From positions 3,061,001 to 3,125,000 of the forward strand of contig NC_016078.1 in NCBI RefSeq assembly GCF_000230555.1: 64,000 bases of DNA, read 5' to 3'. The translations under genes and the position numbers were made by a program. Positions within the stretch are counted from its first letter, which is position 1; each line of letters starts with the position of its first letter. The notes under the pieces are model-generated. The model saw only the letters and a list, made by a program, of their open reading frames with translations. It was not told the DNA's origin and made no database searches. The stretch comes from Pelagibacterium halotolerans B2 (lineage in GTDB: Bacteria; Pseudomonadota; Alphaproteobacteria; Rhizobiales; Devosiaceae). This document shows, in pieces, positions 29,420 through 38,782 of the stretch.

Positions 29420-29541
29420 AGGCCGGCTTGCCTTGCGGTTAACGCTGATCGCAGGAACGCATGGCACCGGCAGCAAATATCATCCTATGCTCAGCCCGGC
29501 GCGGGCCGGGCATCCGTACAACCGCGATCGACAGGCAAACC

Positions 29542-29799
29542 ATGACCCTTTCTTTCTTCGATCAGGCACAACCGGTTCTTCTGTTTGCCATTGCCGGCGG
29601 CATTGTCATCGGCCTGGCCGTCTTCCTCTTCGCCCGCCGCACCGCCCAAACTCCAGTTCAGGTGAGCCAATTCGCTCCTGCACAAAAACAACAAGGGTCG
29701 AACCAGCCCCAAACCCAACAAAAGCCGACCCTGCAAAAAGACACCAGGCCAAGAGCGATAAACTTCCTCAAGGATATCGCTCACACCCCGAACGACTGA
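29542..29799 (+). CDS. Small single-pass membrane protein
   Basis: This 85-residue open frame has an N-terminal membrane helix at about residues 10-32 (VLLFAIAGGIVIGLAVFLF) and a hydrophilic glutamine-rich tail. No family is recognised. It lies 141 bp after the BTLCP gene and is followed by a plausible terminator. A hairpin GCCCGGC-N4-GCCGGGC (29494-29511) sits upstream of the start. Real coding is likely but not certain. Confidence 0.55.
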   Translation: MTLSFFDQAQPVLLFAIAGGIVIGLAVFLFARRTAQTPVQVSQFAPAQKQQGSNQPQTQQKPTLQKDTRPRAINFLKDIAHTPND

Positions 29800-29827
29800 C
29801 AGCCCCCAACGCACAGCATGCAACCAG

Positions 29828-29853
29828 GCCCCGTCCGATACGCTCGGCGGGGC
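29828..29853 (+). terminator. Putative terminator
   Basis: GCCCCG-CCGA and TCGG-CGGGGC pair with one bulged T and a TACGC loop; a short TTTG tail follows on the plus strand. It lies 29 bp after the small membrane protein stop. Confidence 0.6.
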
Positions 29854-29888
29854 TTTGTCGTTCAAGTCAAGGATTCGAAACTACGGTC

Positions 29889-30110
29889 TTAACGGGCGAT
29901 TTCGGCTTGTGCCTCGGACTGCAGCCACAGCCCGGTGAGCCAACCCATGTTACCTGCCGCAATAACGCAGCCGATCGCAAGGAACGGCACGCCCATCAAA
30001 AGCGCCATCAGCGCCCAGAAAAAGAGAGTCACGCCGATAGCAAGGCAAGAAACGACGCCATAGCGATAGCTCGTGTAGGCAGCGAGAGCAAAAACCCCGA
30101 GAACTGGCAT
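29889..30110 (-). CDS. Small hydrophobic protein
   Basis: This 73-residue protein has two to three membrane-spanning stretches (GVFALAAYTSYRYGVVSCLAIGV; ALMALLMGVPFLAIGCVIAAG). GAGG lies six bases upstream of the ATG, which supports translation. No family is recognised. It stands alone, divergent from the EPS operon. Confidence 0.6.
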   Translation of the reverse strand: MPVLGVFALAAYTSYRYGVVSCLAIGVTLFFWALMALLMGVPFLAIGCVIAAGNMGWLTGLWLQSEAQAEIAR

Positions 30111-30447
30111 GGCATACCTCGAATTTCGTCTGCCCAGATTAGACGTGCCGGATTAAAAAAGTTCCAAATCAGTGCTTCCAATTGTTCCCGTTCTCTTGCG
30201 GAGGGCTGCGTTCTCCGCATGGCAGCGGCTCACGCTTCGCATGCCGCCCATACGTCCCGAACTTCGCAAACGCCCGGGAATCCACAAGTTTTTCAGAGAA
30301 AGATATTAAAGCCATAGGGTTAGTCGTCTATGAAATGACCGCCCTTCCCATTAACCAATCGGTAACTAGCCGTTCACGAATAGACAAATTTGTGCCATAG
30401 GAGGCCTGCAGCCTACGTTGGTGCTAGTAGTGTTGAGGATTGGGAAA
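30111..30447. other. Intergenic region upstream of the EPS operon
   Basis: This region is more AT-rich than the surroundings and must contain the promoter of the plus-strand EPS operon and that of the small hydrophobic protein. GAGGA lies eight bases before the exoY ATG. Short repeats of TTAACCAAT/GGTTAGT type are visible, but no operator can be named. Confidence 0.5.
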
Positions 30448-31239
30448 ATGCTGGAGTTGGCCAAGGAGCGGGTGCACGCCCAAAGCCGGACTTACGACTA
30501 TCCAATGTCCGAATCTGTTTCGGCGATCCCGCCGTCCGGATATAACGGGACCGCTCGCGTGTCCCAACAGTCGGGACTCCGGCTGACCTTTCTCCAAGAC
30601 GGGCCTGCTTTGGCCCATTCAACCCACAAGCGGTCTATGCAGTTGGCTCTCAAACGGGTCATGGACGTTCTGGTGAGTGCGATCACCCTGATCATGCTCT
30701 CGCCGGCTTTCCTGCTGATCGCTGTGGCGATCCGGACGTCGAGCAAAGGGTCCATTCTTTTTCGCCAGACCCGAGAGGGCCTCAACGGCAAACCGATCGA
30801 AATCTACAAGTTCCGCACGATGTATATCGATCGCTGCGATATTTCCGGTGTTGCCCAGACGACCAGCGACGACCCCAGAATAACGCCGATTGGACGTTTC
30901 CTGCGCCGCACTTCTCTTGATGAACTGCCGCAGCTTTTCAATATTCTCAAGGGCGACATGTCGCTGATCGGGCCGCGGCCCCATGCCTTTGGCATGTTTG
31001 CCGGCGGCACCACCTACGAACGGCTTGTGCCCTATTACAAGGCGCGCCAGACCATGAAGCCGGGCCTGTCCGGCTGGGCCCAGGCCAATGGCCTCCGCGG
31101 TCCCACCGATAATGCAATCAGGGCGCGCGCCAGGATCGATCACGACCTTGCCTACATCGAAAATTTCTCGCTGCTTTTGGATATCAAGATCATCTGGAAG
31201 ACGCTGCGGCAGGAATTTTTGGGCGGCACCGGCCTTTAG
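30448..31239 (+). CDS. exoY: ExoY-type initiating sugar-phosphate transferase
   Basis: This 263-residue membrane enzyme transfers a sugar phosphate to undecaprenyl phosphate and so starts repeat-unit assembly. It has the short architecture: one membrane segment (residues about 70-93, DVLVSAITLIMLSPAFLLIAVAI) and a cytoplasmic catalytic domain with FRQTREGLNGKPI, KFRTMY, LRRTSLDELPQLFNIL and GDMSLIGPRP. The start at 30448 has GAGGA eight bases upstream; a longer frame from 30418 lacks one. It begins a nine-gene plus-strand operon and is directly followed by the cysQ-cysD fusion. A longer transferase of the same family is encoded at 52875-54203. Confidence 0.92.
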   Translation: MLELAKERVHAQSRTYDYPMSESVSAIPPSGYNGTARVSQQSGLRLTFLQDGPALAHSTHKRSMQLALKRVMDVLVSAITLIMLSPAFLLIAVAIRTSSKGSILFRQTREGLNGKPIEIYKFRTMYIDRCDISGVAQTTSDDPRITPIGRFLRRTSLDELPQLFNILKGDMSLIGPRPHAFGMFAGGTTYERLVPYYKARQTMKPGLSGWAQANGLRGPTDNAIRARARIDHDLAYIENFSLLLDIKIIWKTLRQEFLGGTGL

Positions 31240-31311
31240 GTGCCCGGTTTCATAGAACGCGCACCCCGCGTATATATGGGCACCACTCTCCCTACAGTTA
31301 CGAGTTCCAAG

Positions 31312-33099
31312 ATGATGCCCACGGCCCAATCAACCTCCGTCCCTTCCGCCGGGACGGGCGATATCATCGATATATTCAATGCGATCGCCCTCGAAGCCGG
31401 CGCCTTGATCCTCTCGATTTACGGCCGCAAGTTCGAGGTAACCACCAAGAGCGACGCTTCACCTCTCACCGAGGCCGACACCGCTGCCGAGGCCCTGATC
31501 CTGGAGAGGTTGGGTGCAGCATTTCCCGATGTTCCGATCATCGCCGAAGAAGCCGTTGCGAATGGCGACGCTCCCGAGTGTGGTGAGCGGTTCTTCCTTG
31601 TCGATCCGCTCGATGGATCCAAGGAGTTCATCGCCCGCAATGGCGAATTTACCGTCAATATCGCATTGATCGAGAACGGTGCGCCCGTGGCCGGCGTCGT
31701 CTATGCCCCTGCCCTCAAGCGCATCTGGTGGGGCAGCACCGCTGGCGGTGCCTTTGTTTCGCTGGTCGACAATCACACGCTCGTCCAACCCATGCCTATT
31801 GTCGTACGCGGGGCGCCACCCAAGGGATTGACCCTGGTGGGCAGTCGCTCGCATGGCAGCGGGGAAGATGACCCTCGCCTCGATGGACTTTCGATCGCCG
31901 ATTTCGCATCGATGGGCTCCTCGCTCAAATTCTGCCTCGTGGCCGAGGGCGGAGCCGATCTTTACCCGCGCTTCGGGCGCACCATGGAGTGGGACACGGC
32001 AGCGGGTGACGCAGTCCTGCGCGCCGCGGGCGGTCGGGTGCTCGATATGGACGGCACCCCGCTCGCCTATGGCAAGCGCAACCAGACCCATGACACAGAT
32101 TTCGCCAACACCCATTTCTGGGCTGTCGGAGACGGCGCCCTTGTTGCCTCGATCTGCAAGGATTCCAAGACAATGCAGCCTGCACTCAAATCCTCCTCAT
32201 CCTCTTTATCCCACCTTGCGCGTTTGGAGAGTGAGAGCATTGAGATATTCCGGGAGGTTGCTGCGAGTTTCGAGCGTCCTGTGATGATGTATTCTATCGG
32301 CAAGGATTCGTCGGTTTTGCTGCATCTGGCGCGCAAGGCGTTTTATCCTTCGCGCATTCCGTTTCCGCTCTTGCATGTCAATACGACCTGGAAGTTCAAG
32401 GAGATGATCGCGTTTCGCGACCGGATGGCCGCGCAATATGGCTTCGATCTGATCAGCCACACCAACCCCGATGGGCTGCGCGACAACATCAATCCGTTCG
32501 ACCATGGCTCCTCGCGCTATACCGACATCATGAAGACCCAGGCGCTGCGCCAGGCGCTTACGGCCGGCCAGTACGATGCGGCGATCGGGGGGGCGCGGCG
32601 CGACGAGGAAAAGAGCCGCGCCAAGGAGCGGATTTTCTCGCATCGCAATGCGTCGCACGCCTGGGACCCCAAGAACCAGCGCCCCGAATTGTGGCGGGTG
32701 TTCAACACGCGGCTCAACCCGGGGGAATCGATGCGGGTGTTCCCGATTTCCAATTGGACCGAGCTTGATGTGTGGACCTATATCTATGCCGAAAACATCG
32801 AATTGCCCTCGCTGTACTTTGCCAAGAAGCGCCCCGTTGTCGAGCGGTCGGGCACGCTGATCATGGTCGATGACGAGCGCATGCCGCTCGAGCCGGGCGA
32901 GACGCCCAGGGAGATGATGGTGCGGTTTCGCACGCTGGGGTGCTACCCCTTGACCGGCGCCATTCAATCGTCTGCTGCAACGCTTCCCGAGATCATCATG
33001 GAGATGCAGGCCTCGCGGACCTCCGAGCGCGAGGGCCGGCTGATCGACAGCGATTCCCTCGGCTCGATGGAGAAGAAAAAGCAGGAAGGGTACTTTTGA
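31312..33099 (+). CDS. Fused 3'(2'),5'-bisphosphate nucleotidase (CysQ) and sulfate adenylyltransferase small subunit (CysD)
   Basis: One continuous reading frame joins two enzymes. Residues about 20-285 match CysQ, which converts PAP to AMP: IAEEA near residue 77, DPLDGSKEF near residue 98 and [16 protein letters not shown] near residue 226 are the metal and substrate motifs. A serine-rich linker ([10 protein letters not shown], about residues 289-299) leads into a complete CysD with [13 protein letters not shown] near residue 328, [14 protein letters not shown] and the usual C-terminal KQEGYF. CysD with CysN makes APS; CysQ removes the PAP left by sulfotransferases. The start is unclear: GTG 31240, ATG 31276 and ATG 31312 are in frame and none has a strong ribosome site. 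An internal ATG at 32173 has AAGGA 10 bp upstream, so separate CysD could also be made. Confidence 0.9.
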   Translation: MMPTAQSTSVPSAGTGDIIDIFNAIALEAGALILSIYGRKFEVTTKSDASPLTEADTAAEALILERLGAAFPDVPIIAEEAVANGDAPECGERFFLVDPLDGSKEFIARNGEFTVNIALIENGAPVAGVVYAPALKRIWWGSTAGGAFVSLVDNHTLVQPMPIVVRGAPPKGLTLVGSRSHGSGEDDPRLDGLSIADFASMGSSLKFCLVAEGGADLYPRFGRTMEWDTAAGDAVLRAAGGRVLDMDGTPLAYGKRNQTHDTDFANTHFWAVGDGALVASICKDSKTMQPALKSSSSSLSHLARLESESIEIFREVAASFERPVMMYSIGKDSSVLLHLARKAFYPSRIPFPLLHVNTTWKFKEMIAFRDRMAAQYGFDLISHTNPDGLRDNINPFDHGSSRYTDIMKTQALRQALTAGQYDAAIGGARRDEEKSRAKERIFSHRNASHAWDPKNQRPELWRVFNTRLNPGESMRVFPISNWTELDVWTYIYAENIELPSLYFAKKRPVVERSGTLIMVDDERMPLEPGETPREMMVRFRTLGCYPLTGAIQSSAATLPEIIMEMQASRTSEREGRLIDSDSLGSMEKKKQEGYF

Positions 33100-33103
33100 T
33101 GGA

Positions 33104-33301
33104 GCGTTCGCAGCAAAAGTGGGAACCGGTTTTGCGGTTCGCGAACGCGACCAGGCAAGAAGGCCCGCGTTCGCAGCAAAAGTGGGAACCGGTTTTGCGG
33201 TTCGCGAACGCGACCAGGCAAGAAGGCCGGCGTTCGCAGCAAAAGCATGTCCTCGGGCCCCGACCCGACGGATGGGAACCGGTTTTGCGGTTCGCGAACG
33301 C
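33104..33301. repeat. Three tandem palindromic repeats between cysD and cysN
   Basis: Copies lie at 33104-33148, 33167-33211 and 33230-33301, spaced at exactly 63 bp. Each begins GCGTTCGC and ends GCGAACGC with an inner inverted repeat AGCAAAA...GGTTTTGC, so each can form a long hairpin. The third has a 27-bp longer loop. The spacer GACCAGGCAAGAAGGCC is also repeated. All lie in the 220-bp gap between the two genes. Confidence 0.92.
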
Positions 33302-33319
33302 GACCAAGGGAGAACGATA

Positions 33320-35224
33320 ATGTCAACGCTCGCTTCTGCACCTGCTTCCGCCCCGTCCGCCGATACCGATATCGGGCTCTGGCTGAGCCAGCAGACCGAC
33401 AAGTCGCTGCTGCGCTTTCTGACCTGCGGCTCGGTCGATGACGGCAAATCCACGCTGATCGGGCGGCTGCTCTATGACAGCCAGTTGATCCTCGACGACC
33501 AGTTGGCCACATTGAAGTCCGACAGCCGCAACCGCCATGTGGGCGATGAGGGCATCGATTTCTCGCTGCTGGTCGACGGTCTGGTCGCCGAGCGCGAGCA
33601 GGGCATCACCATCGATGTGGCGTATCGGTTCTTTTCCACCGAAAAGCGCAAATTCATCGTCGCCGACACCCCCGGCCACGAGCAATACACAAGGAACATG
33701 GCGACCGGCGCCTCCAACGCCGATCTGGCGCTGCTTTTGGTCGATGCGCGAAAAGGGCTGTTGACCCAGACCCGCCGCCACAGCTTCATCCTGTCGCTGA
33801 TCGGGGTCAAGCACGTGGTGCTGGTCATCAACAAGATCGACCTGATGGAGTATTCCCAGGAGGTCTTCGACACAATCGTTGCCGACTACACAGAATTTGC
33901 CAAAGACCTCGGCTTTGCCTCGCTGGCCGCCGTGCCCATCTCGGCGCTGCGCGGCGACAACATCGTCGAAAACTCCGAGCGCACCCCCTGGTACACCGGC
34001 ACGCCCTTGCTGCCCTATCTCGAAGCGATCGTTGTCGACGAGGACAGGAGCAAGACCCCGTTCCGCTTTCCGGTGCAATGGGTCAACCGCCCCAATCTCG
34101 ACTTCCGCGGCTTTTCGGGCACGATTGCCGGTGGCACCGTCTCGGTGGGCGATGAGGTGCTGGTCGCCGCCTCGCGCAAGCCGGCGAAAATCGTCCGCAT
34201 CGTCACAATGGATGGCGATCTGCAAAGCGCCATCGCCGGGCAGGCGGTGACCCTTGTGCTCGACCGCGAGATCGACATCTCGCGCGGCGACATGCTCACC
34301 CATCCCGGCCACACCCCGGACTATTCCAACCAGTTCCAGGCCGAGATCGTCTGGATGGCCGACGAGCCCGCCTATCCCGGGCGCTCCTATCTTTTAAAGA
34401 TCGGCAGCCAGCTCGTGCCCGCCACGCTCACCGATCTCAAGCACAAGACCAATGTCAACACGCTGGAAAAATCGGCCGCCAAGCGGCTCGAGCTCAACGA
34501 GGTCGGAACCCTGACCCTGGCCACCGACAAGCCCATCGCCTTTGACCCTTACCAGACCAACGGGCTGACCGGCGGGTTCATCCTGATCGACCGGATCAAC
34601 AATCTGACGCTGGGCGCCGGCACCATCAGCTACGGGCTGCAGCGCGGCAAGAACCTCTCCTACCAGGCGTTCGACGTCAATCGCGAGGTGCGCGCGCTGC
34701 AAAAGGGCCAGACCCCGCAGATCGTGTGGTTCACCGGCCTGTCGGGTTCGGGCAAGTCCACAATCGCCAATCTGCTCGAAAAGCGCCTGACCGCCGAGGG
34801 CCGCCACGTCTATATTCTCGATGGCGACAACATCCGGCACGGTCTCAACAAGGATCTTGGCTTTACCGACGCCGCCCGCGTCGAAAACATCCGCCGCGTC
34901 GCCGAAGTGGCGCGCCTGATGGCCGATGCGGGGCTGATCGTTCTGGTCTCGTTCATCTCCCCCTTCCGCAACGAGCGGCGGCTCGCCCGCGGAGTGGCCG
35001 GCGATATCGCCTTTATCGAAGCCTATGTCGATACCCCCCTCGAAATCTGCGAACAGCGCGACCCCAAAGGCCTCTACGCCAAGGCCCGCGCCGGCCAGAT
35101 CACCAACTTCACAGGCATCGACAGCCCCTTCGAACCCCCCGAACGCGCCGACATCACCCTCAACGGCGCAACAAAAACGCCAGAACAAATGACCGATGAA
35201 ATCTACGAAATGATCGGCGCTTGA
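33320..35224 (+). CDS. cysNC: Fused sulfate adenylyltransferase subunit CysN and APS kinase CysC
   Basis: This 634-residue bifunctional enzyme has an EF-Tu-like GTPase at the N-terminus (GSVDDGKST near residue 36, DTPGHEQY and NKIDLMEY), followed by two beta-barrel domains, and an APS kinase from about residue 460 (GLSGSGKST near 475, DGDNIRHGLNKDLG, FISPFRNERR). With CysD it activates sulfate to APS and then makes PAPS. The ATG at 33320 has AAGGGAGAA just upstream; an extension through the palindromic repeats is open but repeat-encoded and unlikely. There is no cysH or sulfite reductase in this window, so the PAPS made here is probably for sulfation. Confidence 0.96.
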   Translation: MSTLASAPASAPSADTDIGLWLSQQTDKSLLRFLTCGSVDDGKSTLIGRLLYDSQLILDDQLATLKSDSRNRHVGDEGIDFSLLVDGLVAEREQGITIDVAYRFFSTEKRKFIVADTPGHEQYTRNMATGASNADLALLLVDARKGLLTQTRRHSFILSLIGVKHVVLVINKIDLMEYSQEVFDTIVADYTEFAKDLGFASLAAVPISALRGDNIVENSERTPWYTGTPLLPYLEAIVVDEDRSKTPFRFPVQWVNRPNLDFRGFSGTIAGGTVSVGDEVLVAASRKPAKIVRIVTMDGDLQSAIAGQAVTLVLDREIDISRGDMLTHPGHTPDYSNQFQAEIVWMADEPAYPGRSYLLKIGSQLVPATLTDLKHKTNVNTLEKSAAKRLELNEVGTLTLATDKPIAFDPYQTNGLTGGFILIDRINNLTLGAGTISYGLQRGKNLSYQAFDVNREVRALQKGQTPQIVWFTGLSGSGKSTIANLLEKRLTAEGRHVYILDGDNIRHGLNKDLGFTDAARVENIRRVAEVARLMADAGLIVLVSFISPFRNERRLARGVAGDIAFIEAYVDTPLEICEQRDPKGLYAKARAGQITNFTGIDSPFEPPERADITLNGATKTPEQMTDEIYEMIGA

Positions 35225-35258
35225 AGCGGCGCGGACCAATTGGCCGGGAAGTGAAACA

Positions 35259-36239
35259 ATGACGAAAAAACGGGCTCTGGTGTTCGGTGGCGCAGGCTTT
35301 ATCGGTTCCCATCTGCTCAAATCTCTCGCCGAGAGCGGAGATTATGATGCGATCGTGAGCGCCGATATCGCCGAACCGCGTTTTCGGGTCGATGGGGTGC
35401 AATACAAGCATGTCGACATTCGCCAGCCCATTGCCGACGATATCTGCCCGGACGCCAGCGAGATATACAATCTCGCCGCCGTCCACACCACGCCCGGTCA
35501 CGAGGACTGGGAATATTTCTACACCAATGTCCTCGGCGCGACCCATTGCTGCGACTACGCCCGCCGTGTCGGGTGCGAAAGGGTTGTCTTTACAAGTTCG
35601 ATTTCGGTTTATGGGGCCAGCGAAGAGCTCAAGGACGAAACTTCGGCACTTGAACCCGATTCCGCCTATGGGCGCTCAAAACTGTGCGCCGAGGAAATTC
35701 ACGCTCAATGGCTCAATGAAGCGCCGGGCACCCGGCGCCTGATCGTCGCCCGCCCCGCGGTGATCTATGGCTATACCGAGCGCGGCAATTTCACCCGCCT
35801 GGCCCATGCCATGGCAAAGAAGCGGTTTTTCTTTCCCGGCCGCAAGGACACCATCAAGGCCTGCGGCTATGTCGAAGATCTCGTGGCCTCGTTCGGCTTC
35901 GGCCTGGAGCGGAACGAAACGCACCTGATCTACAATTTCGCCCACATGGAGCGCTATACCTCCGAAGATATCTGCGATGCATTCACCGACGTGGCCGATT
36001 ACGGTAAAGTCACGCTTGTCGTTCCAATGCAGCTCATGATGCTGGGCGGGCTGGCCTTTGAGGTTCTGGGCAAACTGGGGCTTCGCACCTCGATCAACCG
36101 GCCCCGTATCAAAAAGCTCTATAAATCGACCAACATCGTGCCGCAAAAACTTAAGGATATGGGGTTCGGCTACCGCTACGACCTCAAACAATCGCTTGAG
36201 CGCTGGCTCGAAATGAGCGGCGGCGCGCAATTCAAATAG
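35259..36239 (+). CDS. NAD-dependent epimerase/dehydratase (extended SDR)
   Basis: This 326-residue protein has the nucleotide-binding motif GGAGFIGSH at residues 10-18, the active-site serine region TSSISVYG and the catalytic YGRSK. It should modify a nucleotide-activated sugar (epimerisation, dehydration or reduction). It lies 34 bp after cysNC and 49 bp before the glycosyltransferase within the EPS operon. The specific sugar is not predictable; it is not closely similar to the LspL protein encoded at 54.5 kb. Confidence 0.85.
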   Translation: MTKKRALVFGGAGFIGSHLLKSLAESGDYDAIVSADIAEPRFRVDGVQYKHVDIRQPIADDICPDASEIYNLAAVHTTPGHEDWEYFYTNVLGATHCCDYARRVGCERVVFTSSISVYGASEELKDETSALEPDSAYGRSKLCAEEIHAQWLNEAPGTRRLIVARPAVIYGYTERGNFTRLAHAMAKKRFFFPGRKDTIKACGYVEDLVASFGFGLERNETHLIYNFAHMERYTSEDICDAFTDVADYGKVTLVVPMQLMMLGGLAFEVLGKLGLRTSINRPRIKKLYKSTNIVPQKLKDMGFGYRYDLKQSLERWLEMSGGAQFK

Positions 36240-36288
36240 GCCCGAACGGCTAACCCGAAACACCAGAGCATAGCGAAAGACGACGACT

Positions 36289-37428
36289 TTGAGAGTTGCG
36301 ATCATTCATTACTGGCTGCTGCATATGCGGGGGGGCGAAAAGGTCCTCGAATCGCTCTGCAAGCTGTTTCCGCAGGCCGATATCTTCACCCACGTCTATG
36401 ACGCCAACGGGGTCAGCGCCACAATCCGCAGCCATGCCGTGCACACCACATCCATATCGAGATTGCCCGCCGCCCACAGGCTCTATCGCAGCTATCTGCC
36501 CTTCATGCCCTTCGCGCTCGAAAGCATAGACCTTTCGGGATACGATCTGGTCATTTCGAGCGAGGCGGGCCCGGCCAAAGGCGTGATCGCCCCACCCGAT
36601 GCGCCCCATATCTGTTATTGCCACTCGCCCATGCGCTACATCTGGGACCAGTATCACGTCTATAAGAACGGCGCGGGGCGGCTGGCCAAACTGACAATGC
36701 CAATTCTGGCGCCCGGTCTGCGCCAATGGGACGTGACCTCGGCCGCCCGCGTCGATCAGTTCGTCGCCAATTCCATGCATGTGAAGAACCGCATCACCAA
36801 ATATTGGCGCCGCGACGCGCAGGTGGTCTATCCCCCGGTCGCCGTCGAGGATTTTTCACCGGCCCCGCTCTCGGAGCGTGAAGATTTCTATCTCTGGGCC
36901 GGCGAACTTGTCGGCTACAAGCGCCCCGACATCATGATCGATGCGTTCAACCGCATGGGCAAGCGTCTGGTGGTCATCGGCGGTCCCGACAAGGCACGCA
37001 AGGCGCTGGCCGCCAGGGCCAAGGACAACATCACCTTCCTGGGCAAGGTCCCGTTCGCCGAACTCAAATCCCATATGGCGCGCTGCAAGGCTCTGATCTT
37101 CCCCGGCGAAGAGGATTTCGGCATCGTTCCGGTCGAGGTCATGGCGTCGGGACGCCCGGTCATTGCCTATGGCCGCGGCGGCGCCACCGAAACCGTGCGC
37201 GACGGGGAAACCGGCCTGTTGTTCAACGACCAGAGCGTCGAGGGTCTCATCGACGCCATCGAGCGCTTCGAAAATTCGGGACTGGCCGACGCCGATCCTT
37301 ATGCGATCGCCGCCCATACCGAACGCTTCAGCGAACGCCATTTCCTTGCCAGCATGTCCGAAGTCTTTGCCCAGCATGGCGCAAGGCCGGAAATGAGCCT
37401 CGACCGGATACGCGAGGCCGCCCAATGA
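36289..37428 (+). CDS. GT4-family glycosyltransferase
   Basis: This 379-residue protein has the GT-B layout of family 4: an N-terminal acceptor domain starting RVAIIHYWLLHMRGGEKV, and a C-terminal nucleotide-sugar domain with GEEDFGIVPVEVMASGRPV (the E-x7-E pattern) and GGATETV. It would add one sugar to the lipid-linked repeat unit. The start appears to be TTG at 36289; no ATG precedes the conserved N-terminus. The stop overlaps the flippase start by 4 bp. Only one clear glycosyltransferase is present in this operon, so other sugars must be added by enzymes outside it. Confidence 0.87.
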   Translation: MRVAIIHYWLLHMRGGEKVLESLCKLFPQADIFTHVYDANGVSATIRSHAVHTTSISRLPAAHRLYRSYLPFMPFALESIDLSGYDLVISSEAGPAKGVIAPPDAPHICYCHSPMRYIWDQYHVYKNGAGRLAKLTMPILAPGLRQWDVTSAARVDQFVANSMHVKNRITKYWRRDAQVVYPPVAVEDFSPAPLSEREDFYLWAGELVGYKRPDIMIDAFNRMGKRLVVIGGPDKARKALAARAKDNITFLGKVPFAELKSHMARCKALIFPGEEDFGIVPVEVMASGRPVIAYGRGGATETVRDGETGLLFNDQSVEGLIDAIERFENSGLADADPYAIAAHTERFSERHFLASMSEVFAQHGARPEMSLDRIREAAQ

Positions 37429-38774
37429 TTTCGGCCGCCCTGGGACGGGTCAGGGCGAGAGCCGCCGCATTTGCAAACGACGATGTGATGGCAAAACTGG
37501 CGCGGGGCGGCCTTGCCGCGCTCGTCATCAAGGTGGGCGGTGCGGGCCTGTCGTTCCTGATGTTCCTGATGCTGGCCCGCGCCATGAGCGTCGAGGAATA
37601 TGGCCGCTTCGGCTTCGCGTTCTCGCTCGCCACCCTTCTGGCCGTTATCGGAACCTTCGGCTTTGGCTCGCTGGTCCTGCGCTATGCCCCTGCCTATGAC
37701 GCCGATGGTGCAACCGAGATGCAGCGCGGCGTCATACGCTACGGATATATCGTCACCGTGGCGGGATGTGGCATTCTGGGGCTTGGCGTCGTGGGGATGG
37801 GGGCAATCGTGCCCGGCTTTGGCCATCCCTACTATCTCATGGCCGCGGGCGCCTTTACGCTGGTGCTTGGACTGGCCGAATATCAGGCCCACGTCATGCG
37901 GGCCATAACCGGGATAACCCTTTCACTCGTGCCCCGCGACATCATCTGGCGCCTGATCGTCATGGCCGGTTGCGGGCTGGTGATGATTGGCCTCGTCCCC
38001 GATTTTACCGCCGGCGCGGCAATGGCGTTCATCACCGTAGCCCTGTTCCTGGTCATCCTGGGTCAGGCGCTTGCCCACCCGATGACGCGGCCGGATTCGC
38101 TGGTGTCGGGCACGGCAAGCTTCGAAGGCACGAAATGGTGGAGCACGGCTTGGGGCCTGTGGGGAACAATGGTCGTTCGCATGGCAGCGCCGAACCTGGC
38201 CGTCATCTTCGTAGGGCTCATGCTGTCGCCGATTGCGACCGGCCCCTTCTTTGCCGCCATTCGCACCGCGATGCTGCTCAACCTGTTCCTCATGTCCTCG
38301 GGCATGGTCGTCGCGCCGGCTATCGCACGCCATTTTCATCGCAACGAAATCGACGTGGTTCGCAAACTCTGCCTGATGACCGTCGCTGCCGTTGCCATAC
38401 CGACCCTGATGGTTTTCATCACCTTCGTGTTTTTCGGCCGGGAGATCCTGTCCCTGTTCGGGGAAGGTTTTGAGAGCGGTTATGGCGCGCTGCTCATCCT
38501 GAGCGCCGGCAATCTTGTCAACGCCCTGTCCGGACCAACCGCGCAGATCATGGAAATGACCGGCGCCGAACGCCCCTATCTCCGCATGATCCTGGTCACA
38601 AATATCCTTGCGCTCATTGTCATCCTTAGCCTGACGCCGGTTTTCGGGGTGATTGGCGCGGCGATCGGCGTCGCCTTTGGAATGAGTGCGTGGAATATTT
38701 GGTGCATACTGTATGCTCGCAAGACCATGGGCATCGATCCATCCATTCTTGCCGCATTCCAACGCCGCACTTGA
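37425..38774 (+). CDS. Polysaccharide repeat-unit flippase (Wzx-like)
   Basis: This 449-residue membrane protein has about 12-14 hydrophobic segments and the family start VIKVGGAGLSFLMFLMLARAMSVEEYG near residue 30, typical of the MATE/MOP oligosaccharide flippases. It would move undecaprenyl-linked repeats to the periplasm. It overlaps the glycosyltransferase by 4 bp, and the next gene starts 8 bp after its stop. GC content remains high here; the drop begins with the next gene. Confidence 0.9.
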   Translation: MISAALGRVRARAAAFANDDVMAKLARGGLAALVIKVGGAGLSFLMFLMLARAMSVEEYGRFGFAFSLATLLAVIGTFGFGSLVLRYAPAYDADGATEMQRGVIRYGYIVTVAGCGILGLGVVGMGAIVPGFGHPYYLMAAGAFTLVLGLAEYQAHVMRAITGITLSLVPRDIIWRLIVMAGCGLVMIGLVPDFTAGAAMAFITVALFLVILGQALAHPMTRPDSLVSGTASFEGTKWWSTAWGLWGTMVVRMAAPNLAVIFVGLMLSPIATGPFFAAIRTAMLLNLFLMSSGMVVAPAIARHFHRNEIDVVRKLCLMTVAAVAIPTLMVFITFVFFGREILSLFGEGFESGYGALLILSAGNLVNALSGPTAQIMEMTGAERPYLRMILVTNILALIVILSLTPVFGVIGAAIGVAFGMSAWNIWCILYARKTMGIDPSILAAFQRRT

Positions 38775-38782
38775 GCCTTCCC

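Noticed and set aside
28656..30317. A 553-codon plus-strand frame over the BTLCP gene and beyond
   Set aside because: It is out of frame with the BTLCP and small membrane protein genes and has no motif; a similar shadow is seen in the second repeat copy.
33104..33301. Regular repeats with spacers as a possible CRISPR array
   Set aside because: Only three units, the spacers are also identical, each unit is a long palindrome of a family also found elsewhere in the window, and no cas gene is present.
33119..33319. N-terminal extension of CysN through the repeats
   Set aside because: The extension is encoded by the palindromic repeats themselves and the ATG at 33320 has a good ribosome binding site at the start of family similarity.
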